A DNA stretch of 64,000 bases from Pholiota molesta (Eukaryota; Basidiomycota; Agaricomycetes; Agaricales; Strophariaceae): contig JACGCK010000201.1 in assembly GCA_014925825.1 (NCBI GenBank), positions 16,962 to 80,961 of the forward strand, written 5' to 3'. Below are positions 13,701 to 24,733 of this stretch, piece after piece. The position numbers were made by a program, and so were the translations under genes. Below the pieces are notes generated by a model. It had not been told where the DNA came from. It made no database searches and saw only the letters and a list, made by a program, of their open reading frames with translations. Positions within the stretch are counted from its first letter, which is position 1. Each line of letters starts with the position of its first letter.

Positions 13701-15305
13701 CGTTGCATAGAGAATTCACCCAAGTCAAACGTGTTCCAAACGTGTTGCACAGTGCAAATCGAAAGCAGGTCAAAGGACAGCAAAAACAAAACAAAGAAAA
13801 ATGGAAAATCCAAAAGCCCAAATGAAAGCGAAAGACAGAAACGAAACGAAAGAGACAGGAAAGCAAACGCACCAGGGTAAAACGTCCGCCCATCCACATT
13901 AAACTCGTCCGAAAACACCAGCTCGTACTCATACCCGTCGAAGCCCTGGCGCGTCTTCGCAGCGCTCGGCGTATCCTTATCCACCGCGTCCGGCATCCCG
14001 AATCTAACACAGCCTTCAGTCCCTCATCCCAAAAAACGACAACACCCAAAAAAACGCGGATACGCACAAAACAGGCGCCTGCCCCGTCGCATTAATCCTC
14101 ACATTCCCCTCGATCGCACTATTCCTCCTCTCGTCCCTATAGAACGTCAGCACCGGGTACACGATGAACAGACAGAGCAAGGCGAGCAGCAGCGCGAGCA
14201 GCATCGCCACGTTCACGAGCCCGCGCCACGGGAAGCTCCGCGAGCCCTTGTAGCGCGTGCCGTCGGGGCGCAGCATGCCCACGCCCAGGGTCTTCCCGCC
14301 CCGTCCCCCGTTCCCCGTCCCATTCCCGGTCCCGTTACCATTTGCGTTGCTACCGCGCCCGGATGGAGAGTGTTTGTCGGTGAGCGACGCGCCGGGGTCG
14401 TGCAGCCAGTCCTCGTCGTCGAGCTCCCCGTCGTCCGCGGTCGGGTCGTACGCGTACGGCACGAGCCCGCGCACGCTCCCGCCCATACTGCCGAGCCCCG
14501 CGTCCCCGCCCATTCCCATTCCCACTCCCATCCCCAGCCCCAGCCCCAACCCCAGCCCCGCCCCCGCGGGGCCGGCGAGCGACGCGATGGAGTCCCCGGA
14601 CGACGACGCCACGCTGTTCCTCTTCGAAGTAGATCCGAACAGGCGCGGGGGCTGTAGGAGAGGCGAGCGGCCCCCGGTGGAGGAGGTGGAGGCGTGCGAG
14701 GACACGGTGCTGTCCGCGAGGCGGTAGAGCACCATGCTGCCCTGCGTCCCGAGCGACGCGGGGAACGCGGACGTGTGCGCCCCCATGCCGAGGCCGAGGG
14801 AGGTGAGCAGCACGCCGTCCGCGGAGACGCCACCGCCGTCCTGTGGGTGGGGCGCACCGAACTGCCCGGGGTTGCGGTTGAACGAGGACACGCGGGAGAC
14901 GGGGCGGGAGGAGGAGGCGGAGGCGGAGGGGTAGAATTGGGGCGGGCCCGGGTGCACGTGGCGCGGCGCCGTGCCCAGCGGCGACGCGGGGGTCGGCGCG
15001 AAGCCGCCTGCGCTCCCGCTGCGCCCGACGCCGGGCGGCATCGGGCGCTGCCCGGCGTGCGCCTCGATCCATTCCTGCGAGCTCATCTGGCGCTCCTGGA
15101 GCTGCGCGAAGGAGGGCGTGCCCGCGGCGGCGGGCGAGGCGAGCAGGCGGGCGTCCTCGCGCGGGGTGGGGGTCGCGATCACGGGCGTCGAGGGGGAGGA
15201 GCGGTACTGGTTGGGGTCGGGGAGGCGGGTGGGGGCGAAATCGGCGTAGTGCCCGTCGTTGTTGGGTGGGGAGGTGGGGCGCGGGGGCGAGCGCTGTGAG
15301 GCCAT
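10736..15305 (-). CDS. KRE6/SKN1-type beta-1,6-glucan synthesis protein (GH16, type II membrane)
   Basis: Ten exons: 15305-14068, 14003-13873, 12430-12132, 12052-11976, 11900-11763, 11715-11384, 11318-11130, 11067-10906, 10852-10806 and 10750-10736. Every phase agrees, giving 875 aa. The order is: a long low-complexity cytosolic tail with Gly/Met repeats; a signal-anchor helix at about 364-388 ([17 protein letters not shown]); then a lumenal SKN1 domain with [15 protein letters not shown], a [20 protein letters not shown] segment split by an intron, and the GH16-type acid cluster EIDIFE (about 655-660). The C-terminus ends NSLYDGC, as KRE6 homologues often do. Known role in yeast: Golgi/ER protein needed for cell-wall beta-1,6-glucan. 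Intron 2 is unusually long (see its own entry), and the last exon encodes only four residues. Confidence 0.93.
12431..13872 (-). other. 1,442-nt intron of the KRE6-like gene
   Basis: The intron splits the conserved [17 protein letters not shown] block, so there is no room for a missing exon. Donor GTGCGT and acceptor CTGCAG are canonical. The other introns of this gene are 47-79 nt. The interior is C-rich on the plus strand with poly-purine runs, and no terminal repeats, TSD or coding domain were seen. Confidence 0.8.
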
Positions 15306-15989
15306 CGTTGGGCCGTCGGTCGGTCGTCCGTGGGTGTTCGTCTGTCGGTCGTCGTCGATCGCGGGCGAGAACTGAGTTGAGCTGGCGCGTCTGTGTGCTC
15401 TGCTCGTCTATTCTCAGTTTACGCTCAGCCTCGTCGGGTGGCGGCGGCGAAGGCGGCAAAGGGAGGGAAAAGGAAGGGAAGGGGAGGTGGAGAAGAAGAG
15501 GGGTGGGGAGGACAAGAAGGGTGGGACCGTGGGACTCTTCTTCGCCACTTTGCGCTGGCGAACCATCGCCGACCCAACTCACATCCTCTTTATGTCAGCA
15601 GTTCGTTTTCGGACATACACCCAGCGCTTATGCACATCTCTCGCGCTTTTGCTCGACTACGCTCTGAATGCTTCCTAGAGCCCCCTATTACAGTGTCTCT
15701 CCAGGCCACCTACCATAGTACTGTCGCCTCTTCAAATCGGTCGCCTCTTCGGCATGGCCCCACAGGTGGCTTCGCTTAAGCCTGATAAGCGTATGTTCAT
15801 TTTTCCGCGCACAGGTCTCTAACGCCGCGTTTCAACGCGCGCACGCTGACTACTATGATATGCATCTAGTCGCTATGCAATATTCCTTTCCTTTTGTACT
15901 GACTAGACTGGCCTGAGCCACAGAAGTAACAAACGTCAACGTTAATTAATTCCGGCATCATCATTCATGCTCTGCGCCAACGCCCCGCT
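15306..15989. other. KRE6-like promoter region and intergenic stretch
   Basis: Upstream of the KRE6-like start codon. Purine-rich runs at 15420-15530 (plus strand) correspond to pyrimidine-rich leader sequence on the coding strand. No other gene is seen. Confidence 0.45.
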
Positions 15990-17480
15990 GCTGAAGTTCG
16001 GTGGATCGGCATGATTCGACAATCTGCACCACAAAGAAAGAAGCCGGTTTTTAGTTCGCTATTCACGCCACTCTCATATGGCGTCGTGCGTTTAGTACCG
16101 GAACACCAAAATCGGAAGAATGCAAGTGGTAGGTAGTACGTGAGCAGTACCTTCCGTGTTGGGCGATAGCATGCAGACGTCATCGCCACGCCTTATCTCT
16201 CCCATTCCTCCCCTTCTGCACACGCACTTCCTTCATTTCTCTCAGATAAACACAAAGGATAACAGAGATGAGATTATCAGTCGAGCTAATCTGTGATAAT
16301 GGTACATAGTATCCATCCTCGACTGCTCACAACATCATACTCAGCCATGCATGATCATGATCGATGTCATTTGTGATTCAGATAAGCACCTAAAAGTAGA
16401 TCAAATATAGTCCAGGTAAATACGAACCGTGATTCGCTCCCTCGACACCGCCGATCCGTGATACAACTCTGATATCTGCACACTTAAGCGCCACGCTAAT
16501 AACCGCCAGCAGTCTAAGCGCCCGTAAAATGCGCCACCTACGCGCGCTTATATCTGATATGTCCACACAGCGGAGTTCCTCGTCCACAGTCGTCCCATGG
16601 CCACTCTCCCCACCGCGCGCATTCATGCCCAGCGAAAACCGGTTCCGCGGGTGGATGAGTAGTTCTGCGTGACTCTGCTCGGCGCTGCGGCATATACGCC
16701 CTGAGCTGCAAATTCTTAGAATGCCGCAGATCGCCTTAGATGTCGTTTTCATGACTCGGAATGTGGATTGAAATCTTTGGAATTTCTGGTTCAACCACAG
16801 TCAAATCCGTGCACATTGAGGGTGTGACAATATCCCTAAGAGCTATCAATCCGACTCTCATCCATCCAGCTGCACGACATCCCGCAACCCATGTTTTGGT
16901 AAGTATGTAACTGCCCCGCTTTCTGAGCGCATATAATAATGACTTAGAGTCCTAGATTGGACTTGATCATGGTGTAGGTGAGTACCCTTACAGTATTCTT
17001 GCCAATGACTGTGATACCTGCAGTGTGCACACCCAAGCGCCACGCTAATAACCGCCAGCAGTCTAAGCGCCCGTGATATGTGCCCCCGACGCGCGCTTAT
17101 ATTTGGGGTGTCCACGCAGCGGATAGCAAAGTCATTGTCAACGCAGCATCGAGAGAAACGTGCCGTTGACACTGACAGCAGACAGTTCCTCATCCCACAG
17201 TCGTCACACTCACATCAAGATGTCCAAGATTGATATTGAATAGGCAAGTAAGTACTTGCCCTCCTCGCTGATTCGCTGTTTACGCCACTTGCATATGGTT
17301 TCATGCGGTGCGCTCCCCGGAATGCACCTGCCCGGCCGTCGGAGGGCTTGCAAGCATCCAGTAGCTGGCCAGTACCTACCTTCCGACGTGCGTGTGTTGA
17401 GCACTAGCACGCAGACGGCATCGCCATGCCTCATCCCTCCCATTCCTCCCCGTCTGCACACACACATGCATACTCCTTTC
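15990..17480. repeat. Diverged duplicated modules (two families, shuffled order)
   Basis: Module A occurs at about 16060-16240 and 17260-17470: it opens with TTCGCT, carries CATATGG and ends in a TCCCATTCCTCCCC block. Module B occurs at about 16445-16600 and 17010-17125: its core is AGCGCCACGCTAATAACCG, followed by a shared CGCGCTTATAT stretch and GTCCAC-CAGCGGA. The order is A-B, then B'-A'. A minus-strand frame through both B copies stays open (LLAVISVAL in each), but no start, domain or splice pattern makes a gene. Best read as remnants of an old mobile element or duplicated regulatory sequence. Confidence 0.6.
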
Positions 17481-18129
17481 CGAGTCGTTCTGGTCTATCA
17501 AAGGATAGAAGTGGGGTTCGGTGTAGTAGTGGCCTCTGGCCCGACTCGCCCGAGCTGACCGCGACTGGTTAGCGATTGGATTAGATTAGATATCATCGAT
17601 TCATCGGTAGCACATCGTGTCCGTTTGCAGACGCGCGCGGTGTTGTGACGAAGAGACTTTGCCTCTGCCTCATGCCTTGTCGACGCGTTCCCGAGCCTCG
17701 CCAGACCCCAAGCGGCTAGACTAGGCTAGTTTGGCCTACTCCACCAACGCCCACGAAAAAAAAATGGAATAGGAAAAATGGCAAGGTTCGGAATACTATA
17801 GACCAGGCGGTGATCTGGTCAACCGATAAGCCTGAGTGCGCTATTAAATATCACACGCTCCGAGTCAGATATTTCCCAGCTTTTGTCAATTGCCAGCCAG
17901 TTATTCTTTGAGGAGACGATAATTACAATGAGCGCAACCTTGCAGAACAACGCTACTACGCAGGGCCTCGGTGTGCTCGGCAGATGGGATTGCGGATTTC
18001 GTTGCGCCGCTGGCGCTTGTTGGACAAAAACCTCAGTCAAGCGTATCTGTGTTGATGGCATAAGTATAGTCGGCCTTCCTCGAAAATGCACTGCGTGGTT
18101 TCCATTAGGATTTGTCCCTTTTGGCATCG
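17481..18129. other. Intergenic stretch
   Basis: No domain-bearing open frame. It begins with A+T- and CG-rich filler and ends at the duplicated promoter block. Confidence 0.45.
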
Positions 18130-18337
18130 ATAATGTCAACGCGCAATCAAGGAGCAATCAAGAACGGCTTCTCAATCAAGGACAGTATCAATTGCACGGC
18201 ACTATCAGAGCAAAGAGCGGTTATAATGGGAGTACAGAGTCCCTCGAAAGGATTGGAAGTCAAGGCAAGGCAAGGGCAAGAACGGCTTCCCTGAAGATAT
18301 GTAAATCGTAGTACGACCCAATGGAGCAAAGAGAGGT

Positions 18338-18345
18338 TATAAAAG
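18338..18345 (+). promoter_or_regulatory. TATA box in duplicated unit 1
   Basis: TATAAAAG within the conserved GGTTATAAAAGAGGTGTAA segment, about 520 bases upstream of the next start codon. Confidence 0.45.
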
Positions 18346-18668
18346 AGGTGTAAACCTTTGTATCTGAAGTCGAATCCCATTCCATTCAACAACTACTTTA
18401 TTCTCTCTGGGCGCACCGCGAAGACTAAACTTGATTGAAGGGGTGAATTCGGCCTCCATTACGAGCAACAGTGCGACCACGCACAATCAAGGACGTCGGC
18501 TTCTCAATCAAGGACAGGATTAAGTGCTATTAATTGCATGGCACTATGAAAACAAAATGCGGTTATAGAGTCCCTCGAAAGCATCGGAAGTGAAGGCGAG
18601 AGCAAGGGGCAAGAAAGGGTTCCCTAAAGATCTGTAAGTCGTACGACCCTATAGGAGCAAAAGGAGGT

Positions 18669-18676
18669 TATAAAAG
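18669..18676 (+). promoter_or_regulatory. TATA box in duplicated unit 2
   Basis: TATAAAAG, 331 bases after the copy in unit 1 and about 190 bases before the ATG at 18865. It is the more likely of the two to drive the terpene-cyclase-like gene. Confidence 0.5.
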
Positions 18677-18864
18677 AGGTGTAAGTTTCTGTATCTGAAG
18701 TCAAATCCCATTCTAGTCAACGACTACTTTCCTCTCCCTGGACGCACCGCAAAGACTGAACCTGATCGAAAGGCGAACTCGGCCTCAGTTACGAGCAACA
18801 GTGCGCCCCCCTTTTGATTTAAGTTTTGAAAAAGTGTCCACTAACATAACAATATACTCAGTCC

Positions 18865-19970
18865 ATGGCCATGGAACATAGCGAGAAGCAGCTCATTCGC
18901 GGAATTGTAGACGGCCTTCTGCGGAAAATCAGATCCCCATTTACTGTGTTCCCTTACGCGCAAGACTTGCACAATCTCTGCTGCGCGTTTGCCACAGAAC
19001 ATGGATACCCGATGGGAACAGATCCCTCTGAACCCTCATTGCGACTAAGTATGCATGCCACCCGGAGTTATCTTGGCCTCCGTTTCTTATGGCTATATTG
19101 AGGACGACGCTACACGAATATTCATATCCATTAATTTACACGGCTTTCATGACTTATGTTGACGATGCCTACACCGAGGATAGCAAAGGTGTTTCAGTTT
19201 TCACTGAGCGATTCATACGCCGAGAAAAGCAGCTGGATCCTGTTCTCGATGGTTTCGCGAGTTTCTTGCTATCAATTCCAGATTACTATGGGCCGGTCGA
19301 AGGCAACATCATATTAGCGACCACTCTCAACTTCATTAGTTCGATGATATTGGATATACAGACTCAAGGTATCAAGGTAAGTAACTCTATTCAAGAATTC
19401 ATCTCCAAATTTGTATCAACTCTCATTTTTTGTAACAGGTTTCGTTACATGCAACACGCTATCCAGAGTTCATGAGGCTTATGAGTGGTTTGGCCCCCAG
19501 TTACATGATAATGGCATTCGCTCCAACCTTTCCAGTACAGACGTATATTCAGGTAAGTGACTCCCATCGGTTGAGACTGTAGGGTGCGTTTTAAACTTCT
19601 ACATCATGACTAGTGCATACCTGAAGGCGCAAGATATATAAATTTCGTGAAGTGAGTATCGATGTCCTCCGTTACTCAGCTCGAAACGATCACCCATATT
19701 TCCTGTCACAGTGACGTTATGTCCTTTTATAAGGAAGAGCTCGCCCACGACGCTTTGAATCATATCACTGTCGTTTCTAGAATCGGTGGCATTTCGAAGA
19801 TGGAGGTCTTTGAACAAGTGGCCAACGATGCCGTGCAAGCCCACGAGCGGGTGTGCAAAATCTTGGAAGCGGATCAGGAGGCCTACGAAGTGTGGCAAAA
19901 GTTCAAAGATGGATATGTCGGGTTTCATACATCCTCCAAACGGTACCTTCTTGATGACCTGATGAACTAG
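18865..19970 (+). pseudogene. Trichodiene-synthase-like terpene cyclase with two frameshifts
   Basis: Conserved segments lie in order: 18865 to ~19050, ~19053-19130, ~19131-19376, 19439-19552, 19614-19651 and 19712-19970. The last four join in phase. They contain YVDDAYTED, a DDxxxE-like metal site, and NDVMSFYKE, a textbook NSE metal site of the trichodiene-synthase (TRI5) family. The length, about 307 codons, fits the family. The first part does not stay in one frame. The frame shifts once near 19045-19055 (before MPPGVILASVSYGYI) and again near 19125-19133 (between RIFISI and YTAFMTY). No GT-AG intron I could place repairs either shift. It could be a recent pseudogene or two sequence errors, but neither site is a homopolymer. 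The expected activity of an intact relative is cyclisation of farnesyl diphosphate. Confidence 0.75.
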
Positions 19971-20459
19971 AGCGATGTGCTGTAGTTTTCATATGTTCAG
20001 TCAATGTCCAGTGAACGCACTTCCAATCCCAATAGCATAATAGCCTTGTCAACGCGGCTTAGGAACGTTGTACATTGGATTCCGGGTCGGAGTGTTGTCG
20101 ATGATGCTTAGCTTGAAAGGTGGTTGCTCTTTGGACTTTCACATGTTGTTCCTGCATATTCTTTCTCCCTGCTTTAACTGGCTTCGCACAATGTCAGTCC
20201 TTCGTTCAAGCAATGTTTTTTTGTAAATCGTGATACTTTGATTTTGAACTTCACTAGATAAATCGCTTCGCTCGATCCTGATAAGTACTTCCTAAAGAAG
20301 GGAAGAGTCAACAATACAAATATGAATACAAAAAGTAAGTACAGTCTTGATCATAGATCGATATCTAGTCCGAAATCGTATACATCCAACGTTATCCAAG
20401 GATTGAGATCATAAAGGTATGAACCTGATATATTACAATGTGAATTGGCGTTGCAGATC
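19971..20459. other. Convergent intergenic stretch
   Basis: 490 A+T-rich bases between the stops of the cyclase-like gene (+) and the metacaspase (-). It presumably holds both 3' UTRs. No further gene is seen. Confidence 0.5.
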
Positions 20460-23400
20460 CTATACGAAGCACGAAATACATTCAATGATACGACCAGCGT
20501 AATAAAACTGTAGGAAGATGCGCACCACAGGATGCGTCCCCGAAATCTGTGCCTTCTGGTGATATTTGGGTATAAGTGTTGCTCTATAGAGGTCAAAATC
20601 AATCTCCCGCTCGCGGAGAGTAATCAAGGAGCGTCGGCAGACCTTAGATGCTGTAATAGTTCGTCGTATGTCTGATTCTTATTCTGTTCTAAAATGTGAA
20701 ATATTAACATCCATCTCCACGCTTACCCGAATTATTCGTCTATAACTTCACCTAGAGCCTGAATGAAAGCCTGCATATAGATCCAACATCGATTAGCCAT
20801 TAGCAATACACATATAGCATGCTAAATACTCACCCAACTCATCGCACCCACCGCCACCCCTCCCTCTCGAGTATCCGCACTCGTCTCATCGTCTTTACAC
20901 GCGGCGAGGCAGATCTATATACACTTTGTCAATATTACAGCATAGAAGAATAGAATAAGTGAAGGATAAGCGGAAAATGTACCACATCACCAGGATCTGA
21001 GGTCCCTCGCTGCTGAGCGCGCTTGCTGATATGCCCCAGGCTTCGCAGCCTTCCGTGCGCCGAGTGCAGGTACGGTAAATCTAATCATAGGAAACATGAG
21101 TTCTGCGCGTATATAAAGAAGGAAGAAGCCTCGGGAAAGGGTGGACATAAACTGACCAAGTAGAGTTCCGGAATGACAAGACTATTAGAGAAGTGAGGAT
21201 AGATATGGATGAGCGCCGATCGTAAATTTTTGCAGCAGGTTTTACGCACGTCAAACAAAGCCTACACGAAAGTACAACTTATGAGCATCTCCAAGCATTC
21301 CAAGTGAAAATAGGACACACACCGTCAACCTCACTCCCGGTGGCAAATTATGGACAAGGGCTTCATGCAATTCCTACGTGACATTCACAGGACATGGAGC
21401 AGAACGAGAAAATAGAAAGTATGAGTTAAAGAACAAAGGAAAACGCTTTCACGAAGAGTAGCACGTACATCGTCAATAATGTCTCCTGGACCATCGCCGT
21501 GATTGTCGTCGTAATCCACTGGGAAGATGACTTCATCCATGCCATCCTTTTCCTTCCCGGACGCATCCGGCGATTGACCACCATGCCCGGAATCTGTCCG
21601 GATCAACAAACAAAACGACCAGAGTTCACATAAATTGAGAAAAAATACTTAACGAGGAGAGACGTACAGTGGAAGAACAGCGAATCATGCGGCCGCGCGT
21701 CGCTGATAAGCCACGACATCGCATTAAACATCTCCTTCCTTGTCGGCCGCGGCTGGCCAGGGTGCGAATACTTGTCATCAATGAGAACGAGGATATCCTG
21801 GGATTTGAATCCGTAGTTCTCTTGACGAGGGCGTTAGTATCGTATCGATCATTTAGGCGCAAACAGATGAACCTACTCACTGATCAAGAAGTCCCTCATG
21901 TTCTCCGCGTCGTTAGCACACCCGTGCAGCTCATCCTTCTGACCTATATAATTGATCCCGATCTACAGAGAGCATACAGATTAGTATCCTCCTACTCCAA
22001 TTTCATGATGCGAGATAGGTATGAACGACAACTAATAACAAGGAGGTTGCGTCTATCGTTGAACAACGCTGAACCGGAACAAGTAAGAATATCCGATGTC
22101 GCACTGTGGCCTTGACTTTCGGCAAAGAGGAAAATGAATCCGACACGGCACGACACCAGTGTTCAAAAGTAGCGCTCGTCTCTGCGCAAACGCAAGACCT
22201 TGGAAACTGCTCTCACGACAAGCCAGGAAGCCAGAGCTTTGGCCTGGCTTCGACGCTGGAAGTTCGGAGTTTCCGAATCCTATAATGCCATCCTCACGCG
22301 CGGCTCGGGCCATTTCGTAACAGCGCACAACCACGACTGCCCAGCTCTCCAAATCGGGACGTGATACCTAACAAAAGTAGGTCCATCGACCCAGCAGGGA
22401 AAGCGAAACTCGCTCTCCAACGACAGGCTAGATTCCTGCGTAAAGAGCATACCGATGATCCCATGAAACCGACCAAAGAAAGAAAAGCGACAGGTAACGG
22501 AAAACAGCAACACATGATACGGAACAAAGGAATGGAAGGAGACAGCTCACACAGACCGCCCTCTTCCTCCCCGTACACTTCGAGTAGAAGAAATTCGGCG
22601 CGGGCGGCAGGACCCTGAAGTACTTCGCGATGTCGTCCAGGATCCCCTCCCGCTGCGCGTAGTGCAGCAGCGCCTTCGTCGCGGGCGGCAGGTGCATGCC
22701 CGCGAGCGGGTCGCTTCCAAAAAACTGCGAATGAGCATCCGATGGCGGCGGTGCGCGCCCGCCGTGCGGTTGCGGTTGCGGTTGCGAGTATCCGTTCGAC
22801 GACGCCGGATGCTGCGCGTACGGCTGGTTCGAGCCCTGGCTGAGCGCGTGGCCGAGTGCGGATTGGGCGAGCCCCCCGAGGAACCCGTGTTTCTGCTGTG
22901 TACCGCTGTGCTGCGCATATGAAGAGGCGGCCTGCTGGCCCAGTTGCGCCATGAGCTGCTGCGGATTGGGCGCGGGATGGTAGTTGTCCTGCGAGGGAGC
23001 ATGGGAAGAGGCGTGTCCATGCGATGGCGCGTAGTCGTTCTGAGATGGGGCGTGCCCGTGGGGCGAAAGGTAATCATTTTGCGATGGGGCGTGTCCGTGT
23101 GGTGGGGGATAGTGAGTTTGGGACGGGGAATGTCCGTGTGACTGTGAAGGGCCCTGAGATTGAGAGGGGCCGATGTGTCCTGTATCAGACGTTGGATACA
23201 CTGAAAACTGGCCATTTTGGCGCGAGCGGGAGGCGTATTCGTCCCTCGCACTACTGGATGGTCCATGTGGTGGGGGATAATGAGTTTGGGATGGGGCGTG
23301 TCCGTGCGACTGTGAAGAGCCATGAGATTGAGAGAGGCCGATGTGTCCTGTACCAGACATTGGGGGATAATGAGTTTGGGATGGGGCGTGTCCGTGTGAC

Positions 23401-24208
23401 TGCGAAGGGGCATGAGATTGAGAGGGGCCGCTGTGTCCTATACCAGACATTGGAACCGAATACTGGCCATTTGGGCGCGAACGGGAGGCGTATTCATCCC
23501 TCGCACTCCTCGGTTGCCCATGCCGTGGAGGTCCCTCAGACGAATAACCCCCATCAGACGAAGCGTCCTCGCTGTCGGGCCGCCGGTGCGAAGATCGAGG
23601 ATGCGCTCTGCTCCGAGAATAGTCGGGTGAATCTCGGTGTCGTTGATCCATATAGCTGTCGTCGGAATCGGAGTCTGAGCGGCCCCTTGACCCATCCCGC
23701 GAGTCACGTCGATGACGACTCCACCAGTGGTCGTGCCGACGTCGAGGTCTTCTGGAACGCGTATCTCCGTAGTGCGCGTCACGTCGTCGCCCGTCGTCCC
23801 GTTCCGAGTCGCTATACATACCACGATTATCTGAGCGCGCGGATGATGCGTACCCGTCATCGTGTTTGCGATGGTCCCGCGAGCGATAGTCATAGTCTCC
23901 AAGAGAGCGAGATGGAGAGTCGTATGACCCTTGGGATAGTTCGCGCTTGTCATAGATCGGAGTCACCATCAGCACCTGCGGCATGGGGTAGAATCTGAGC
24001 ACACATATAAGCCATTCCTCCTCTTGTTCGGTTCGAACGTATGGTGGGAGTCTAAACGAAATGCTGACCTAGGAATAGGCTCATCTGGCGGCCTGCAATC
24101 TTGGTGTTAGCAAGGAGTATTCGCAAAGGCACAGTAACAAGAAGGTACGGACAGCAAGAGCTTCTGGCGCGATGGATCGAGCGTGATAACTCGAGAGGAG
24201 GATGCCAT
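20460..24208 (-). CDS. Type I metacaspase with a long HGHAPSQ-repeat prodomain
   Basis: Fourteen exons: 24208-24153, 24092-24069, 23994-22551, 21962-21881, 21820-21668, 21593-21469, 21373-21323, 21261-21250, 21181-21157, 21080-20986, 20914-20834, 20770-20752, 20688-20643 and 20583-20460. All phases agree, giving 778 aa. The prodomain (about 500 aa) is rich in Arg/Asp/Ser, then in repeats of the type SQSHGHAPSQTHYPP and a Gln/Pro tract. The peptidase domain starts at IGINYIGQKDELHGCANDA. The catalytic His is in HYSGHGGQ (about residue 590) and the catalytic Cys in DSCHSG (about 651). The C-terminus has the family block KYHQKAQISGTHP. Metacaspases are Ca2+-dependent Arg/Lys-specific cysteine proteases involved in stress responses and protein quality control. 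Odd points are a 12-nt exon (ALFD), a 588-nt intron, and a transposon complex beginning 180 bp upstream of the start codon. Confidence 0.93.
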
Positions 24209-24388
24209 GGTGGTCGGAGGGAAAGAGAGCGCTGTCAATGCCACTAGCGCGTCTACAATATGTATTCCAGCTGAACTGTCAAACATCGGCAAATACCTGA
24301 CGTCGACGAATCACAGCCGGTATAATTAAAGTTATAGCCAAGTTGTTTATAGTTGACGAATTGCTGCCGAACTAAATTAGAACCAATA

Positions 24389-24403
24389 CTGTACTATTAC
24401 GAC
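24389..24403 (+). mobile_element. Left fragment of a TA-target MITE (split by the outer transposon)
   Basis: CTGTACTATTACGAC is the first 15 bases of a MITE whose remainder is at 51564-51831. The flanking TA (24387-24388) matches the TA after the right end (51832-51833). The last 8 bases here are duplicated at 51564-51571, showing that the 27-kb element inserted inside this TIR. Confidence 0.8.
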
Positions 24404-24434
24404 AGGACCCCGGACAATAGCATAAAAGGCTCGA
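24404..24434 (+). repeat. Left TIR of the 27-kb element
   Basis: Begins AGGACCCCGGACAATAGCAT and continues to GGCTCGA. It is inverted relative to 51533-51563, with one mismatch (A versus G at base 21). Confidence 0.85.
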
Positions 24435-24452
24435 TCCCAAAAAAAAAATTTA

Positions 24453-24584
24453 TGTCCGGACAAGCTCACCCAAAAATGCCCTGATTTGTCCGGAAAGTAT
24501 TGGGCCTACCCCAAATTTTCCCAGAAATGTCCGGATTTTGGGATCTGACCAAATTTTTGCTCAATTTCCGTTTTTCTGTCCGGA
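24453..24584. repeat. Left subterminal TGTCCGGA cluster (4 copies)
   Basis: TGTCCGGA at 24453, 24487, 24528 and 24577. Subterminal short repeats of this kind are commonly transposase-binding sites. Confidence 0.7.
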
Positions 24585-24733
24585 TTTTCAGATCCAGCCT
24601 CATAAGAGTGGCGAAAATGGGCGAGAGCGCTCCGTATATGCAAGAGTTGAGCACATTAGATTAGCAGAACTATGTAACATCATAATAAAACAACTTTTAA
24701 GCCAGAAAGACAAGCAGGTCAATAACTAAGTAA

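Larger units (their letters stand above)
18130..18815 (+). repeat. Tandem duplication of a ~335-bp promoter-like unit
   Basis: Unit 1 (about 18138-18475) and unit 2 (about 18480-18812) align along their whole length. Shared blocks in the same order include ACGGCTTCTCAATCAAGG-like, AGAGTCCCTCGAAAG, GGTTATAAAAGAGGTGTAA, CTGAAGTC-AATCCCATTC and TTACGAGCAACAGTGCG. Each unit carries its own TATA box followed by a similar initiator-like stretch. The block ends about 50 bases before the terpene-cyclase-like gene. Confidence 0.75.

Noticed and set aside
13063..14067. 334-codon minus-strand open frame
   Set aside because: It runs through a clear KRE6-like exon in another frame and through the long intron; low-complexity composition only.
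14257..15582. Large open frames opposite or out of frame with the KRE6-like first exon
   Set aside because: G+C-rich coding sequence keeps alternative frames open; only the frame with the membrane anchor and splice continuity is kept.
1..19970. A terpene biosynthetic gene cluster spanning the transporter and both cyclases
   Set aside because: No P450, oxidoreductase or regulator lies between them, and housekeeping-type genes (KRE6-like, MYND) intervene.
22547..23998. Long alternative frames across the metacaspase prodomain
   Set aside because: They are shadows of the HGHAPSQ-repeat coding frame, which alone splices into the protease domain.
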